Positions 1 to 9,516 of a stretch of DNA of 64,000 bases are shown here, one piece after another. The position numbers and the translations under genes are program-made. Every line of letters begins with the position of its first letter. Position 1 is the first letter of the stretch. This stretch comes from Thiolinea disciformis DSM 14473 (GTDB taxonomy: Bacteria; Pseudomonadota; Gammaproteobacteria; Thiotrichales; Thiotrichaceae), in the NCBI RefSeq assembly GCF_000371925.1, contig NZ_AQVE01000009.1, positions 1-64,000 of the forward strand, given 5' to 3'. The notes below the pieces were generated by a model. The model saw nothing but the letters and a program-made list of their open reading frames with translations. It was not told the origin of the DNA and did not search any database.

Positions 1-291
1 ATCGAGCTTGGTTTGAACGTTGGTTAGAACGCTTGTGCCAGTCCTTGCAAGGTAAAACCCATTATCTCATTCTCGATAATGCTTCCTTTCATCGAGGAGG
101 ACGTATTCCAGCCATTGCTCAGCAGTATGGTCAGGTGTTGATGTATCTACCCCCGTATTCCCCTCAACTCAATCCTATTGAAAAGGTGTGGGCAACCTTG
201 AAACAAAAGGTGTTATTACGCTGTCAACACGGTCTATCCTTGCTGGAGGCTATCGATCAAGTCATTTGTAGCTCTTAATTAGGGATTTACT
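1..291 (+). mobile_element. IS630-family insertion sequence, 3' part only
   Basis: This is the distal end of an insertion sequence whose start lies left of the window. It carries the C-terminal catalytic part of an IS630-type DDE transposase and ends inside hsdR. On the minus strand the hsdR reading runs as expected to Arg-Thr-Tyr (about 291-299) and then into unrelated sequence with a stop at 279-281. IS630 elements insert at TA dinucleotides, and the junction near 290-293 is TA-rich (tatata), which fits. The exact element end is inferred because the partner terminal repeat is outside the window. Confidence 0.75.
3..278 (+). CDS. IS630-family transposase, C-terminal fragment
   Basis: The frame is open from base 3, the first codon of the window in this frame, so the gene continues to the left and only about the last 91 residues are visible. 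It shows the second catalytic Asp in the LDNASFH segment and the catalytic Glu in the SPQLNPIEKVW segment, both diagnostic of IS630/Tc1-type DDE transposases. It ends at a TAA three bases before the stop of the truncated hsdR on the other strand. A TTG at 33 is a possible start codon but lies inside conserved transposase sequence and is not the likely start. Whether the whole element is intact cannot be judged from here. Confidence 0.85.
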   Translation, partial: RAWFERWLERLCQSLQGKTHYLILDNASFHRGGRIPAIAQQYGQVLMYLPPYSPQLNPIEKVWATLKQKVLLRCQHGLSLLEAIDQVICSS

Positions 292-2300
292 ATATAAGTG
301 CGGTTCACACGGGTCAAGGCTTGCAACAGATTATGGTCACGGATTACCCGCCCCAAATAGAGTTTTTTCAAGCGTTTAGCATCAAACCCCGTTAGCAGCA
401 TATTGTAGACAAACAGCAGGTCAATATTGCCTGCCTTGAAGTCCTCCACCCACGTATCGCGCTCCTCCTTCGAGCCGACATCATGCAAAATCAGTGCAGC
501 AGTTTTCACTTTATTTTTTAGCGACACACCCACGTCATAGTTACTGGGCATTTCCGCAACCGACTTAAACGCATAATCGGACTGAAACTGTGCAAACATT
601 TCCTTAGCCTGGTCGGAACTGTCGCAAATCACCATCCCACCCATGCTTGAATCATTCAGGGTGGCACGACTTTTTTCAAAGTCACGCACGATATAGGCCA
701 ACATCGGCTTTACAAAAGTAGGGTGGGCAACAATGTCCTTCATCGGCAATTTGCCCTTTTCTACCTCGATTTTTGCCAAGGCTTCCTGCAAAGCCAGTTG
801 GTAATTGGTTTCAATTGCCTCCCGAATCAGGCGTAAAGTGTAACCATCCGCAATCGACTTATTGTAGTAATACTTGTGGATGTAATCACCAAATAAGGCT
901 TTAGAATTAGTGTCTGCGCCCAGTAACGGCGTACCTGTTAGCCCAATTTTAATGGCGTTTTTATCGGATTGCTCAAGATTGGCCAGAAAGCTTCCTTGTG
1001 GGTTATAGCTACGGTGCACTTCATCCAAAAAGTAAATACGTTGGAGGCTAAGCTCATAATCTTTCACATCGATGATGTCAGGGTCATCTTTAAACTTTTG
1101 GATATTAACGACAGTCATTTCGAGCTTGCCAGTGTCATTGTGAATCGCAATCGTTTTTTTGATGTCCTGCGCGAAATCTTCACGAGAATTAATCTTGTGA
1201 ACGGTTAATCCACGACTGATAAATTCTTTGGAAGCTTGATTCAGCAAATCTAGCCGGTCTACGATAAAGTAAAACTTCGGAATAACTTTTTGTTGTTGGA
1301 AGTAATCCACTAAATAGCGGGTGCTGTAATACGCCAGCGCGGTTTTTCCGCTGCCTTGCGTGTGCCAAATAATACCCTTGCGCTTACCTGCCTTAAGTTT
1401 TTGCTCAATGGCTTTGGTAGCAAACAGTTGCGGGTAACGCATCACATGCTGTTCCCAAGCATTTTTTTCTTTCACATACACAATCGCGTAACGCAGGATA
1501 AAGCGCAAACGCTCTCGACTCAGTAACGAGGTACATAAACGGTTGGTTGGGGTATTCGCATCTTTATTAGTAATGAATTCAGGGCTGTTTTTGATGATTA
1601 GGCAGTTATTATCCCTAAGTACGGCTGTTTCACTAGCATCATCTTCAGGGCTTAACAAAGCAGCAATATTCAGTGCTTCTTCCTCGCGGAAATAGTTGAA
1701 CACTGCCTGCTGATAGGAGCTTGAAGCGTAAAACGCGCCCTCCATCGGTTCAGACGCATCATTGCCGTATTCCATATTATTGGAAAACAGCATCAACTGA
1801 GTGATGTTGATAAAGCGCCTGAATTTCTTATTCTGAAAACGTGCATTAATGCGGCTACGTTCCGCCATTATCCCATCACGATTATTCGGCTTCTTAACCT
1901 CGATGAATACCAACGGCATCCCATTAATTAACAAGGTTATATCGGGTCGAAACTCATCATCACCATTTTTGTAAGTTAACTCAGTGACAACGTGAAAGCT
2001 GTTATTGTCAAAATTATCGAAATCAATTAAACGTATGCCGGAACGCTGAATCAGTCGCTCATAAAAAGCTTTACCTAAATCCTCATTATTCAGCAATAAG
2101 CTGGTGTCTTCACGCAAACGCTCAACATCATCAGGGGCCAGCTCTGGATTCAGCAAGCTAATAGCATCACGAAACAAGGCGGGAAAAATATTGTTTTCCT
2201 CATCCCATTGCGCTGTTTTCAAAGACAGATAGGTATAACCCAAGCGCATTAGATGCAAAAGCGTTGGGATCTTGACGCGTGTATCTTCATTAAAACGCAT
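279..2300 (-). pseudogene. hsdR: Type I restriction enzyme R subunit (HsdR), 3' truncated by an insertion sequence
   Basis: HsdR cleaves and translocates DNA in a complex with HsdM and HsdS. Visible in order: a PD-(D/E)xK nuclease domain (Asp120, then Glu134 and Lys136 in FIEVKK), Walker A (TQGSGKT, 314-320), the DEVH box (426-429), motif III GLTGTP (453-458) and a terminal QALTRVNR helicase motif VI. Intact HsdR proteins are usually about 1000 residues. Here the frame has 673, and homology stops just after motif VI where IS630 sequence begins, so the C-terminal helical region that contacts the modification enzyme is gone. No hsdM or hsdS lies upstream on this strand. The nuclease and motor regions look undamaged, so the break may be recent. 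A functional restriction complex is unlikely. Confidence 0.88.
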
Positions 2301-2417
2301 AGTTTACCTAGCCATTGCCCAATCGAAATCCATTTTTAACAATAAGTATCGAACTGAGCAAGCAATGGCTAATGCTTCATGACGTTTATCGCAACTCAAG
2401 ACACAAGGGCTATTGAT

Positions 2418-3302
2418 TTACAAAGGATGCACCACGCCCTCTTTCGCTTTAAACGCATACCGTTTAAATAGCTCAAGATAAGTCTTAAACACATAACCGC
2501 CATTCTCTTGCAGAATGGTCTCGCGCTCTTGTTGATAAGTTTTGCGTAATTGATACCACGGTAAAGCTGGATATTTGTGATGCACAGAATGCAGGTTATT
2601 TTGTAAAAATAAATAACTTAAGAAGCCATTGGCCTCAACCACAATAGTACGCTGTTCAGGTGTGGCGACTGCTTGATGCTCGGCGAAAATGCGAATGGAA
2701 GTCAAAGAAATCGAGAAATAACAAGCGATCAAGTAAAGTCCGATTGGAAACTGCCAATATACCAACCATGCGAGCACTAGCACTAGCCAAGGCAGATAAG
2801 CAAGCCAAGCATGAAGCGTATAACGATCCCCTGCTTTTAACTTTTTAAATTCAGCGAGCAAAAAACGACTTACACCCAAAGCCGGACCAAGCAAAATGCG
2901 CCCCACCAGTGTGTTATTCCACTGATATAAAGTCTGTAACCAAGCGGGCAAGGTTTGCCAAGATTGGGCCTGCATGTAATACGACTCAGGATCTTTATCA
3001 GGATAGCTAATATTTTCTAAAACGTGGTGCTCACGGTGGGTATCCCGATAAATAATAAAAGGCAGATATAAAGCCAAAGGTGGCGAACCCAAAGCCTCAT
3101 TGAGTTTTTGCCAAGGGGTAGGATGGTAGTGAATGATTTCATGCTGCAAAGAGCCATAGAAACTTAATACCACGATCAATAAAGGTAGCAATAACCAAGC
3201 CGGTATCACAGCATGTGCTACGGTTAAAATTCCCCAACTGACATAGCACGCGAGGATGAAATTCAGTGTCAAATATTCTATTTTTTTAGACGCCGCAAGC
3301 AT
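2418..3302 (-). CDS. Membrane fatty acid desaturase
   Basis: This is an integral-membrane di-iron desaturase or hydroxylase of the FA_desaturase family, predicted to put double bonds into acyl chains in the inner membrane. The three histidine boxes are present: HEIIH (54-58), HREHH (89-93) and HSVHH (238-242). They are separated by hydrophobic segments around 10-50, 75-85 and 165-205. The length of 294 residues fits the short bacterial type with no fused cytochrome b5. It is divergent from an HTH regulator with a 154-bp shared upstream region, which suggests local control of membrane lipid composition. Double-bond position and substrate cannot be read from sequence; carotenoid or sterol-type oxygenases of the same fold are alternatives. 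Confidence 0.85.
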   Translation of the reverse strand: MLAASKKIEYLTLNFILACYVSWGILTVAHAVIPAWLLLPLLIVVLSFYGSLQHEIIHYHPTPWQKLNEALGSPPLALYLPFIIYRDTHREHHVLENISYPDKDPESYYMQAQSWQTLPAWLQTLYQWNNTLVGRILLGPALGVSRFLLAEFKKLKAGDRYTLHAWLAYLPWLVLVLAWLVYWQFPIGLYLIACYFSISLTSIRIFAEHQAVATPEQRTIVVEANGFLSYLFLQNNLHSVHHKYPALPWYQLRKTYQQERETILQENGGYVFKTYLELFKRYAFKAKEGVVHPL

Positions 3303-3407
3303 AAGATATACCCTTAGAATTTTTCAGTTATTCTAAAAAATCTGCCGCTACTTGCCCATGAAACACTATGCTACATTTGTTATTAATAGATAACTAAAAT
3401 AAGATTA

Positions 3408-3423
3408 GTTCACTAAAGTAAAC
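3408..3423. promoter_or_regulatory. Candidate operator palindrome between the desaturase and HTH regulator genes
   Basis: The 16 bases GTTCACTAAAGTAAAC form two 7-base arms around AA, with a single mismatch. The element sits 34 bp before the regulator start and 106 bp before the desaturase start, in an AT-rich divergent promoter region. An HTH_XRE protein commonly binds such sites. That this one does is inference. Confidence 0.35.
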
Positions 3424-3456
3424 AACTGTTTAACATAAGCATCAACTCAGATAGCA

Positions 3457-4302
3457 ATGGCTCATTCCAAACGAGAAACCGGCAATACTTTCCAACAACG
3501 TCTCAAACTTCTGTTACAGCGCTCTGGTCTTAATAAAGCTCAGTTCGCTGAATCGATTGGTGTTAATCGCTCTGCATTAGCGCAATTATTATCCGAGCAA
3601 CAGGTTCGTCTACCCCGTGCAGAAACCTTAAGCAAAATGGCCTCAAGCTATAATGTCAGTGTTGATTGGCTTTTGGGGCTATCACAAGATGAGCATGTGG
3701 TGTCAGCAGTTGCCTCAGCGATGGAAATTGAACAGGTGACGAATGGACAACATACTAAGTTGGGTCAATGGCATCGAGATGCAATAGGCTACAAAATTCG
3801 CTATGTACCCTCCAATCTGCCTGACTCTTTAATGATTGAAGAAGTCATCGCTTATGAACGTCAATCCACCCAAGTTCCCTTAGAAGTTCGCAAATTAGAA
3901 ACGAACTCTCAGCTCGCCTATAACCGTATCAATGAATCCGAAATGGAAGTTTGTATGCCGTTGCAGCGCCTCAAGCTATTAGCACAAGGTGTTGGTATTT
4001 GGGAGGAGTTACCTGCTTATGTACGTTATCAACAGCTACATCATATTAAAAAGCTGCTGAATGATTTATACCCGACTTTCCGTCTATTTTTATATAATGA
4101 GCGCAAGACCTTTTCTGCTCCTTTAACAGTATTTGGGTCACGGCGCGCCGTTATTTATGTCGGCGATATGTATGTCGTGATTAATAGCTTAGAAGAAATT
4201 CGTAGTCTAACGCGTCACTTTGATAGTTTAATTCGCCATGCAGAAATAAATCCTCACGAAAGCGCGAATTTCATTCAAGGACTTATAAATACCTACTTAT
4301 AA
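3457..4302 (+). CDS. HTH (Xre-type) transcriptional regulator
   Basis: Residues 10-65 form a Cro/C1-type helix-turn-helix (FQQRLKLLLQ, NKAQFAESIGVNRSALAQLL, then LPRAETLSKMASSYNVSVDWLLG). The remaining ~210 residues contain no domain I recognise; they are soluble, mixed alpha/beta-looking and without membrane segments, and probably sense a ligand or mediate oligomerisation. The gene is divergent from the fatty acid desaturase and convergent with an MFS gene that ends 18 bp beyond its stop. The best guess is a local repressor or activator of the desaturase gene. Its target is inferred only from position. Confidence 0.75.
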   Translation: MAHSKRETGNTFQQRLKLLLQRSGLNKAQFAESIGVNRSALAQLLSEQQVRLPRAETLSKMASSYNVSVDWLLGLSQDEHVVSAVASAMEIEQVTNGQHTKLGQWHRDAIGYKIRYVPSNLPDSLMIEEVIAYERQSTQVPLEVRKLETNSQLAYNRINESEMEVCMPLQRLKLLAQGVGIWEELPAYVRYQQLHHIKKLLNDLYPTFRLFLYNERKTFSAPLTVFGSRRAVIYVGDMYVVINSLEEIRSLTRHFDSLIRHAEINPHESANFIQGLINTYL

Positions 4303-4320
4303 CAAACTTGTAGTTTTTTA

Positions 4321-5517
4321 TTAAACTCGGTTCGGCAAAACGCTAGCATAGATGGCAACAGCAATTAAAAACCCACCAAAAACATAATAAACCGTATAAA
4401 ATGGCAAGAATAAAAGAATAAGAGAAATCAACAAGGGTGTTACTAATTCCGACATTTCACGCCAAGTCGAGAATACCATAGTCATTTGAATACGTTCATA
4501 CGGCTTTACCGTACGCATAAAAGGAATATTCCCTAATATATCTACCATAGAAGCCCCCCATGCTCCAGTCCACCAAACTAAGACACCAATACCCTTAGCC
4601 TCACCTAGCAAACCTAAAATGAGCAAAGAAACACCACAGAGGCTGAGTCCGAAAATTAATACATTCTTAGTTTGAAAACGCTCTGCTAACAGGCGTATCC
4701 ATGGACTGAAAAATAACATAGCACAGCCTGCCGATAATAATACGGCACTCACCCAATTCGGCAAGCCAGCCTCTACGACATAAATAGGGCCATACACATA
4801 AAGTAGCACCCAGAAAATGGCTCGACTTAGCGTAATTAAATAAGAAATCCTTAAGAATTTTTGCTTAAAAAAGTGCGGAATTAAGACTAAAGGTTGAATG
4901 GCTTTACGCGGTTTTGCTGCCACTAACACAGGGTTATCACCTAAACGTAAATGCCAGAAATAAGCTAACATCATAGCAGCGGAAGCAATAGATACTAAAA
5001 ATGCGCTGAAAGGATACTGATTATTCCAAAGCCAAATGCCTAATAATGGCCCTAACAACCACGCGATGCCATTGAGAAACATACGGCGTGATTCAGTACG
5101 CGCAAATTCTAATTTATCAATATAGTCCATCACATAAAGCGAAATGCAGACGGTAAAAATAGAAGCCGCCGCTGATCGCATCCCAATGCCCAAAGCAAAA
5201 AGCCAGCCCTCACCGTTGTAGATGAGTAGGGAAGCAAGCATTAGTAAACTAGCACCGAGTGTTAGAACCCAACGTCGCTGGAGTAACTGTTCTAAGCGAT
5301 TAAAATTGAGGGTAATAAATAAAGTGAAAATGGCCGCTAATAAATAAGTGCGCGCTACAGCCTCTTTACTCCCTAAAGCTTCGAAGGCGACTAAGGGGAT
5401 AATGCTCACCAATACAGCACGCGCCAAGCCCTCCAATGCCGTCAGACGAGCTAAAGCTCCGCCCGTATCGGTTTCCGCTGCTAATGCAATTAGACCCGAA
5501 GGCCGTGGTGGTAACAT
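4321..5517 (-). CDS. Major facilitator superfamily transporter
   Basis: This 398-residue protein is strongly hydrophobic throughout, with about 11-12 predicted transmembrane segments typical of MFS secondary carriers. Basic loops (for example RLEQLLQRRW near 80) separate the helices in the first half, and a cytoplasmic loop containing KPRKAI joins the two halves. I cannot assign a substrate. The N-terminus (MLPPRPSG, then LAAETDTGG) is unusually polar before the first helix. It stands alone between the convergent HTH gene and the ktr genes, and no operon partner is obvious. Confidence 0.75.
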   Translation of the reverse strand: MLPPRPSGLIALAAETDTGGALARLTALEGLARAVLVSIIPLVAFEALGSKEAVARTYLLAAIFTLFITLNFNRLEQLLQRRWVLTLGASLLMLASLLIYNGEGWLFALGIGMRSAAASIFTVCISLYVMDYIDKLEFARTESRRMFLNGIAWLLGPLLGIWLWNNQYPFSAFLVSIASAAMMLAYFWHLRLGDNPVLVAAKPRKAIQPLVLIPHFFKQKFLRISYLITLSRAIFWVLLYVYGPIYVVEAGLPNWVSAVLLSAGCAMLFFSPWIRLLAERFQTKNVLIFGLSLCGVSLLILGLLGEAKGIGVLVWWTGAWGASMVDILGNIPFMRTVKPYERIQMTMVFSTWREMSELVTPLLISLILLFLPFYTVYYVFGGFLIAVAIYASVLPNRV

Positions 5518-5622
5518 GGGTGCGCCTATTGTTTTAAATATGATGTGGAACTGCGCATACTAGCGTGTTTAACTAAGCTCAGCAAAAACTTTGCGCTGAG
5601 ATTTTTAGGTATGCTTGGCGGA

Positions 5623-6993
5623 TTAGCCTACTTGAATATTCGCTTCCGCATAACGCACGCGACTCCGATTGGGCTTTGCTAAAGTATAAGCTAAGGTTAA
5701 AGGGCCTAAACGTCCAGCGATCATGAGAAGGATCATGACAAACTGCCCTGCTGGACTTAAATGAGTGGTCAATCCACGCGACAGACCTACTGTACTTAAA
5801 GCCGAAATGACCTCAAATAAAATATCTAAAAAACGCGCCTCTTCTGTAAGATCGAGAATAAAAATCCCTAAAAACATCAGTAATACATAACAGACTACTA
5901 TCGCAATCGCCTTCATAACTTGGCGAATAGGAATTGTGCGGTTCAATACGGTGATGTCCTCTTGCTTTCTTAGGAAGGCAACCGTTGTCATCAGTATGAC
6001 TACACAACTACCAATTTTTATTCCACTTGCTGTACTTAAAGAACCACCACCGACAAACATTAAAAATAAAATTAAAATAATCGAGGTGTTTTTCATTTGT
6101 TCCATAGGAATGGTATTAAAACCTGCTGTGCGCGGTGCAGTTGCTTGAAACCAAGCCGCCAAAACTTGGTCTTTTAGTGACATCGCGCCTAGTGTTGCGG
6201 GATTCTGAGACTCAATAATCCAGATTAATAAAAAAGCGATTAAATTTAGATACAAAGTCGCTAGTAATATAATACGGGTATTAGTTTGTAGTTTTGACCA
6301 TGAGCGCTTATGATTCAAATCTATTAAAACAGAAAAACCAATACCTCCAATAATAAATAAAGCACTTATTACTAGATTAACTCCAATATCACTGGCATAA
6401 GGCACCAAACTATTAGGTCCTAAGGCAAAGCCTGCATTATTAAAAGCTGATATCGCATAAAAAGTACTTTGATACAAAGCTTGCGCCAGACTCATTTCAT
6501 CTGACCAAATCCCAACTAACCAAATTATCCCAAAAGCCTCTATCACCAAGGAGTATAACAAAACTGTTTTGGCAATACGCGTTACATTATCCAAACTAAT
6601 CTCATTAAAAGCCTCTTGAGCGAGGCGTTGCTGCCCCATACCCAAACGCGCCCCTAGCATGGTAGCCCCGACGACCGCGAAGGTCATAAAACCTAAACCA
6701 CCCGCCTGTATTAAAAATAAAATAATGACTTGTCCATAGATATTAAAATAAGCACTAATATCAATAGTTAAAAGGCCGGTTACCGTAACAGCGGAAGTGG
6801 CGGTAAATAAAGCCTCCATCCAAGTAACTGGATGATTAGCGACGATAGGCAACTTTAATACGACAGTTCCCGATAAAATAAGTAGCAAAAAGCCAATCGC
6901 TAAAATAATAGGGGGATTAAGTTGACGAGCTTTATTAGCAGTCGTAGTAGACGCCAAGGGTTCATCATTAAGATCAGGTTCCCAATCGCGCAC
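5623..6993 (-). CDS. ktrB: KtrB/TrkH-family potassium uptake channel subunit
   Basis: This is the ion-translocating subunit of a Ktr/Trk-type K+ uptake system in the inner membrane. The 456 residues show the repeated M1-P-M2 architecture, with selectivity-filter-like loops such as TSAVTVTGLLT (~87-97), SAFNNAGFALG, TAPRTAGFNTI and SALSTVGLSRG, each holding the conserved filter glycine. The start lies 3 bp after the stop of the RCK-domain gene upstream, so the two are co-transcribed as ktrA-ktrB. Length and organisation favour KtrB over the longer TrkH. Activity would be gated by the RCK ring. TrkH is the main alternative name. Confidence 0.88.
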   Translation of the reverse strand: MRDWEPDLNDEPLASTTTANKARQLNPPIILAIGFLLLILSGTVVLKLPIVANHPVTWMEALFTATSAVTVTGLLTIDISAYFNIYGQVIILFLIQAGGLGFMTFAVVGATMLGARLGMGQQRLAQEAFNEISLDNVTRIAKTVLLYSLVIEAFGIIWLVGIWSDEMSLAQALYQSTFYAISAFNNAGFALGPNSLVPYASDIGVNLVISALFIIGGIGFSVLIDLNHKRSWSKLQTNTRIILLATLYLNLIAFLLIWIIESQNPATLGAMSLKDQVLAAWFQATAPRTAGFNTIPMEQMKNTSIILILFLMFVGGGSLSTASGIKIGSCVVILMTTVAFLRKQEDITVLNRTIPIRQVMKAIAIVVCYVLLMFLGIFILDLTEEARFLDILFEVISALSTVGLSRGLTTHLSPAGQFVMILLMIAGRLGPLTLAYTLAKPNRSRVRYAEANIQVG

Positions 6994-6996
6994 GAA

Positions 6997-7650
6997 TCAC
7001 TCCAAGCGTGGGGCTAATTGCGCTAGAGCATTCAAAGGCGCTGCTAATACTAAAGAATCCTGCCCTTCTAATAAGAATTCCTCAGTAATAGGCATGTGCA
7101 AATCATTATTACGCCGAACTAAAATGGGCTTTATTAAGGCAGTTTCTTTACCTAGTACTTCGGCTATCGTTAAACCATGTAAGGCTGAGACAATTTCAAT
7201 ATCAACCAAATAAACATTCTTACCCAAGGGCATAAACTTATTAATCAGGGGATAGCTCATTGATTGCGCGACTTTGACGCCCATTTCCACTTCAGGATGA
7301 ATGACCCGACTCACGCCCAATTTGGAAACGATGGCATGATGCCAACGCGAGGCAGCTTTTACCCAAATGTCTTGCACACCAAGATTTTTCAGATGTAAAA
7401 CGCAAAGAATACTCGCTTCTAAACTTCCTCCGATAGCGACTAACACAGCATCAAAGGTTTTGACATTCAGTTCCTTAATCGCCTGCTCGTCAGTCACATC
7501 TACAATCGCGCTATACTTGAGCTCATCAGCAATCCTATTCACCATTTTGGGGTTGCTATCAATACCAACCACATTATGCCCTAAACGTACTAACTCCAGT
7601 GCTGCGGCCGAACCAAATCGGCCTAATCCCATGACTGCAAACTGCCCCAT
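6997..7650 (-). CDS. ktrA: KtrA/TrkA-type RCK regulatory subunit of potassium uptake
   Basis: A cytoplasmic regulator that forms an octameric ring on the KtrB channel and gates it by binding nucleotide. The N-terminal RCK_N Rossmann fold shows GLGRFG (8-13) with an acidic residue at the end of beta-2 (GIDSNP, Asp31), which suits NAD(H) or adenine nucleotide. An RCK_C (TrkA_C) domain occupies roughly 135-217. At 217 residues there is one RCK unit, as in KtrA, rather than the two of E. coli TrkA. It is the promoter-proximal gene of the ktrA-ktrB pair and divergent from rsmE. Confidence 0.88.
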   Translation of the reverse strand: MGQFAVMGLGRFGSAAALELVRLGHNVVGIDSNPKMVNRIADELKYSAIVDVTDEQAIKELNVKTFDAVLVAIGGSLEASILCVLHLKNLGVQDIWVKAASRWHHAIVSKLGVSRVIHPEVEMGVKVAQSMSYPLINKFMPLGKNVYLVDIEIVSALHGLTIAEVLGKETALIKPILVRRNNDLHMPITEEFLLEGQDSLVLAAPLNALAQLAPRLE

Positions 7651-7797
7651 GTGGCTAGTCTCCCTAACATTTTGCCGGAAGTATGCAATTGATTAGCGAA
7701 TTATGACAAGGATAGAATGAAGCTTAGGCAAGGACGAGCTGATTAGAAACTCGCCAAACCCTTTCAAAAACTGCCATCCCAACCTGAGATCAAGACC

Positions 7798-8529
7798 TTG
7801 CGTATGCCTCGTTTTTATATCGCTGACTCCCTAGACGTGGGTAATACCCTACTTTTGCCTGACACAGTTTTCCGTCACGCCATTCAGGTATTACGCTTAA
7901 ATCTCAATGAGCTATTAATCTTATTTAATGGTCAAGGCGGTGAATATCAGGCACGCATTACTGAACTCAGCAAACGCCAAGCCAGTGTCATCATCGAGGA
8001 ATATATCCCGACCAATCCTGAGTCAACGTTAAAACTAAGCTTGGTTCAAGCACTGATTAAACCCGATAAAATGGATTTCGCCCTGCAAAAAGCAGTGGAG
8101 TTAGGTATTACCACCTTTCAACCACTGATTACCCGCCGTAGTGTGGTACAAGTCGGCAAAGAAAAAATAGCGCGCAAACTGGAGCATTGGCAGGCAATCG
8201 CCTTAGGGGCTTGTGAGCAATCAGGGCGGACTTCCATACCTATGATACTGGAGCCGATTAGCTTGGAGACTTATTTAGCCCAAACCACAGGAGCGGCACG
8301 CATTATCTTAGCCCCTGAACTGGAACAGACCTTAGCAGATTTGCCTCTGCATAAGCCGCAAGCCCTTGATGTAGTTATTGGGCCAGAAGGCGGATTCACC
8401 TCAGAAGAAGTGAAAGCTTGCCTAGATAGAGGTGTCCATGGAGTAACGATAGGGCCACGCATTTTACGTGCTGAAACAGCGAGTATTTCGGCCTTGAGTT
8501 TAATGCAACATCGATTCGGTGATTTATGA
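7798..8529 (+). CDS. rsmE: 16S rRNA (uracil1498-N3)-methyltransferase
   Basis: RsmE methylates N3 of U1498 in 16S rRNA using S-adenosylmethionine. It has an N-terminal PUA-like domain (about 1-75) and a C-terminal SPOUT methyltransferase domain with the knot motifs VIGPEGGFTSEE and GPRILRAETA. The length of 243 matches the family. I chose the TTG at 7798 because it gives an N-terminus (MRMPRFY) very like that of the E. coli protein (MRIPRIY, from memory) and follows a weak GAGA; the ATG at 7804 is the alternative. Its stop overlaps the end of the convergent FHA gene by a few bases. Confidence 0.9.
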   Translation: MRMPRFYIADSLDVGNTLLLPDTVFRHAIQVLRLNLNELLILFNGQGGEYQARITELSKRQASVIIEEYIPTNPESTLKLSLVQALIKPDKMDFALQKAVELGITTFQPLITRRSVVQVGKEKIARKLEHWQAIALGACEQSGRTSIPMILEPISLETYLAQTTGAARIILAPELEQTLADLPLHKPQALDVVIGPEGGFTSEEVKACLDRGVHGVTIGPRILRAETASISALSLMQHRFGDL

Positions 8530-9516
8530 CTCACTCGATTCTGCGTTTAGGCTTTGCTGCATTTCCTTCAAGTAATCGTCTATGGACTGAGTAGGTTTCA
8601 GACGAAAATCGCCCGAACTTAAAGTGCGATTAAACTTAGCCTCACCACTAAACTCTTTTTTTAGGGTCAAATTATCAGCTAGCTCACTGGCTTGATAAAC
8701 AATAATCGGCGCACTAAATAATAAGGCAACACCCAGTGCTGGAAAGAAAGAAGCATGATGAATGAGGCGAATATAGGCATATAATAATAAAGGCACTAAT
8801 AAAAAATTACTGACCAGTAAAATATAGTCTAAAGGCCAATCTGCTGTCACTAAATAATTTAGCCAATGCCCAAGCTGCCCTAAGCTATGCGGAATGAGTA
8901 ATAATAAAGAGGCCAAACTGGCCGCAGCACCTACTTCCCAACGCTGTAATGAGAGACGGCTAATACCTGCAACCACCAAGGTAATAGCTAAAGACCCCAT
9001 CACATAAGGCATTAAATTACCAAAATAATACACGGCATCTTTAGCGAAAATCGTATCAAGATAATTCTCGTATAAAAATGCTAATAGCATGGCAATAACT
9101 AAAACTACCGACCAAACTGGTTCACATAACAAACGATATAAACCGCGACATTTGCGTACTGCTGTCTGTTCAACAGGTGTATCCGCCCGCATTAACGTTA
9201 AACGTCGACCGCCCAGTCGCAAAGCAAGTGGCTTAATCGGTCTAGAGAAATTGATACGTGCTTCTTTTAGGGGATAATAGTTTAAACGTGAGCCATTTTC
9301 TTTAGATAAATTACGTAGTATTAAACTACCCTCATCATCCAGATCAATGAGTAGATGATAAGGTGATACGGTGGGATCAGAAATAATAATATCATTATCT
9401 AAAGCACGCCCAACGCGCACCGGAAAGCGCTCTAAGCGATGATATTGATTCAATCCCCGCGCTTGCACCTCTAAAATCAGATCTGAAGGTACATGAGTGG
9501 ATTTTAGGACGTCCAT
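8524..9516 (-). CDS. FHA-domain membrane protein
   Basis: An N-terminal forkhead-associated (phosphothreonine-binding) domain spans about 12-105. Its conserved residues are present: Gly36-Arg37, the SPYH segment (Ser51-His54) and Asn74-Gly75. About five transmembrane helices follow between ~137 and 285, then a ~45-residue polar tail. The FHA domain is expected in the cytoplasm. The start codon lies inside the end of the protease gene upstream (13-bp overlap), which implies translational coupling. No Ser/Thr kinase is encoded nearby. The architecture is not one of the named systems I know. A scaffold or signal receiver that couples a phosphorylation state to the exported protease is inference. 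Confidence 0.75.
   Translation of the reverse strand: MDVLKSTHVPSDLILEVQARGLNQYHRLERFPVRVGRALDNDIIISDPTVSPYHLLIDLDDEGSLILRNLSKENGSRLNYYPLKEARINFSRPIKPLALRLGGRRLTLMRADTPVEQTAVRKCRGLYRLLCEPVWSVVLVIAMLLAFLYENYLDTIFAKDAVYYFGNLMPYVMGSLAITLVVAGISRLSLQRWEVGAAASLASLLLLIPHSLGQLGHWLNYLVTADWPLDYILLVSNFLLVPLLLYAYIRLIHHASFFPALGVALLFSAPIIVYQASELADNLTLKKEFSGEAKFNRTLSSGDFRLKPTQSIDDYLKEMQQSLNAESSES

Noticed and set aside
2301-2417. Short minus-strand open stretch of ~34 codons (CDKRHEALAIACSVRYLL) between the desaturase and hsdR genes
   Set aside because: It has no convincing start codon; it might be the tail of a lost gene but is too short to support.
5578-5605. CTCAGC/GCTGAG hairpin followed by T-run between ktrB and the MFS gene
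   Set aside because: The T-run is on the plus strand while both neighbours are transcribed on the minus strand, so it would not terminate either of them.
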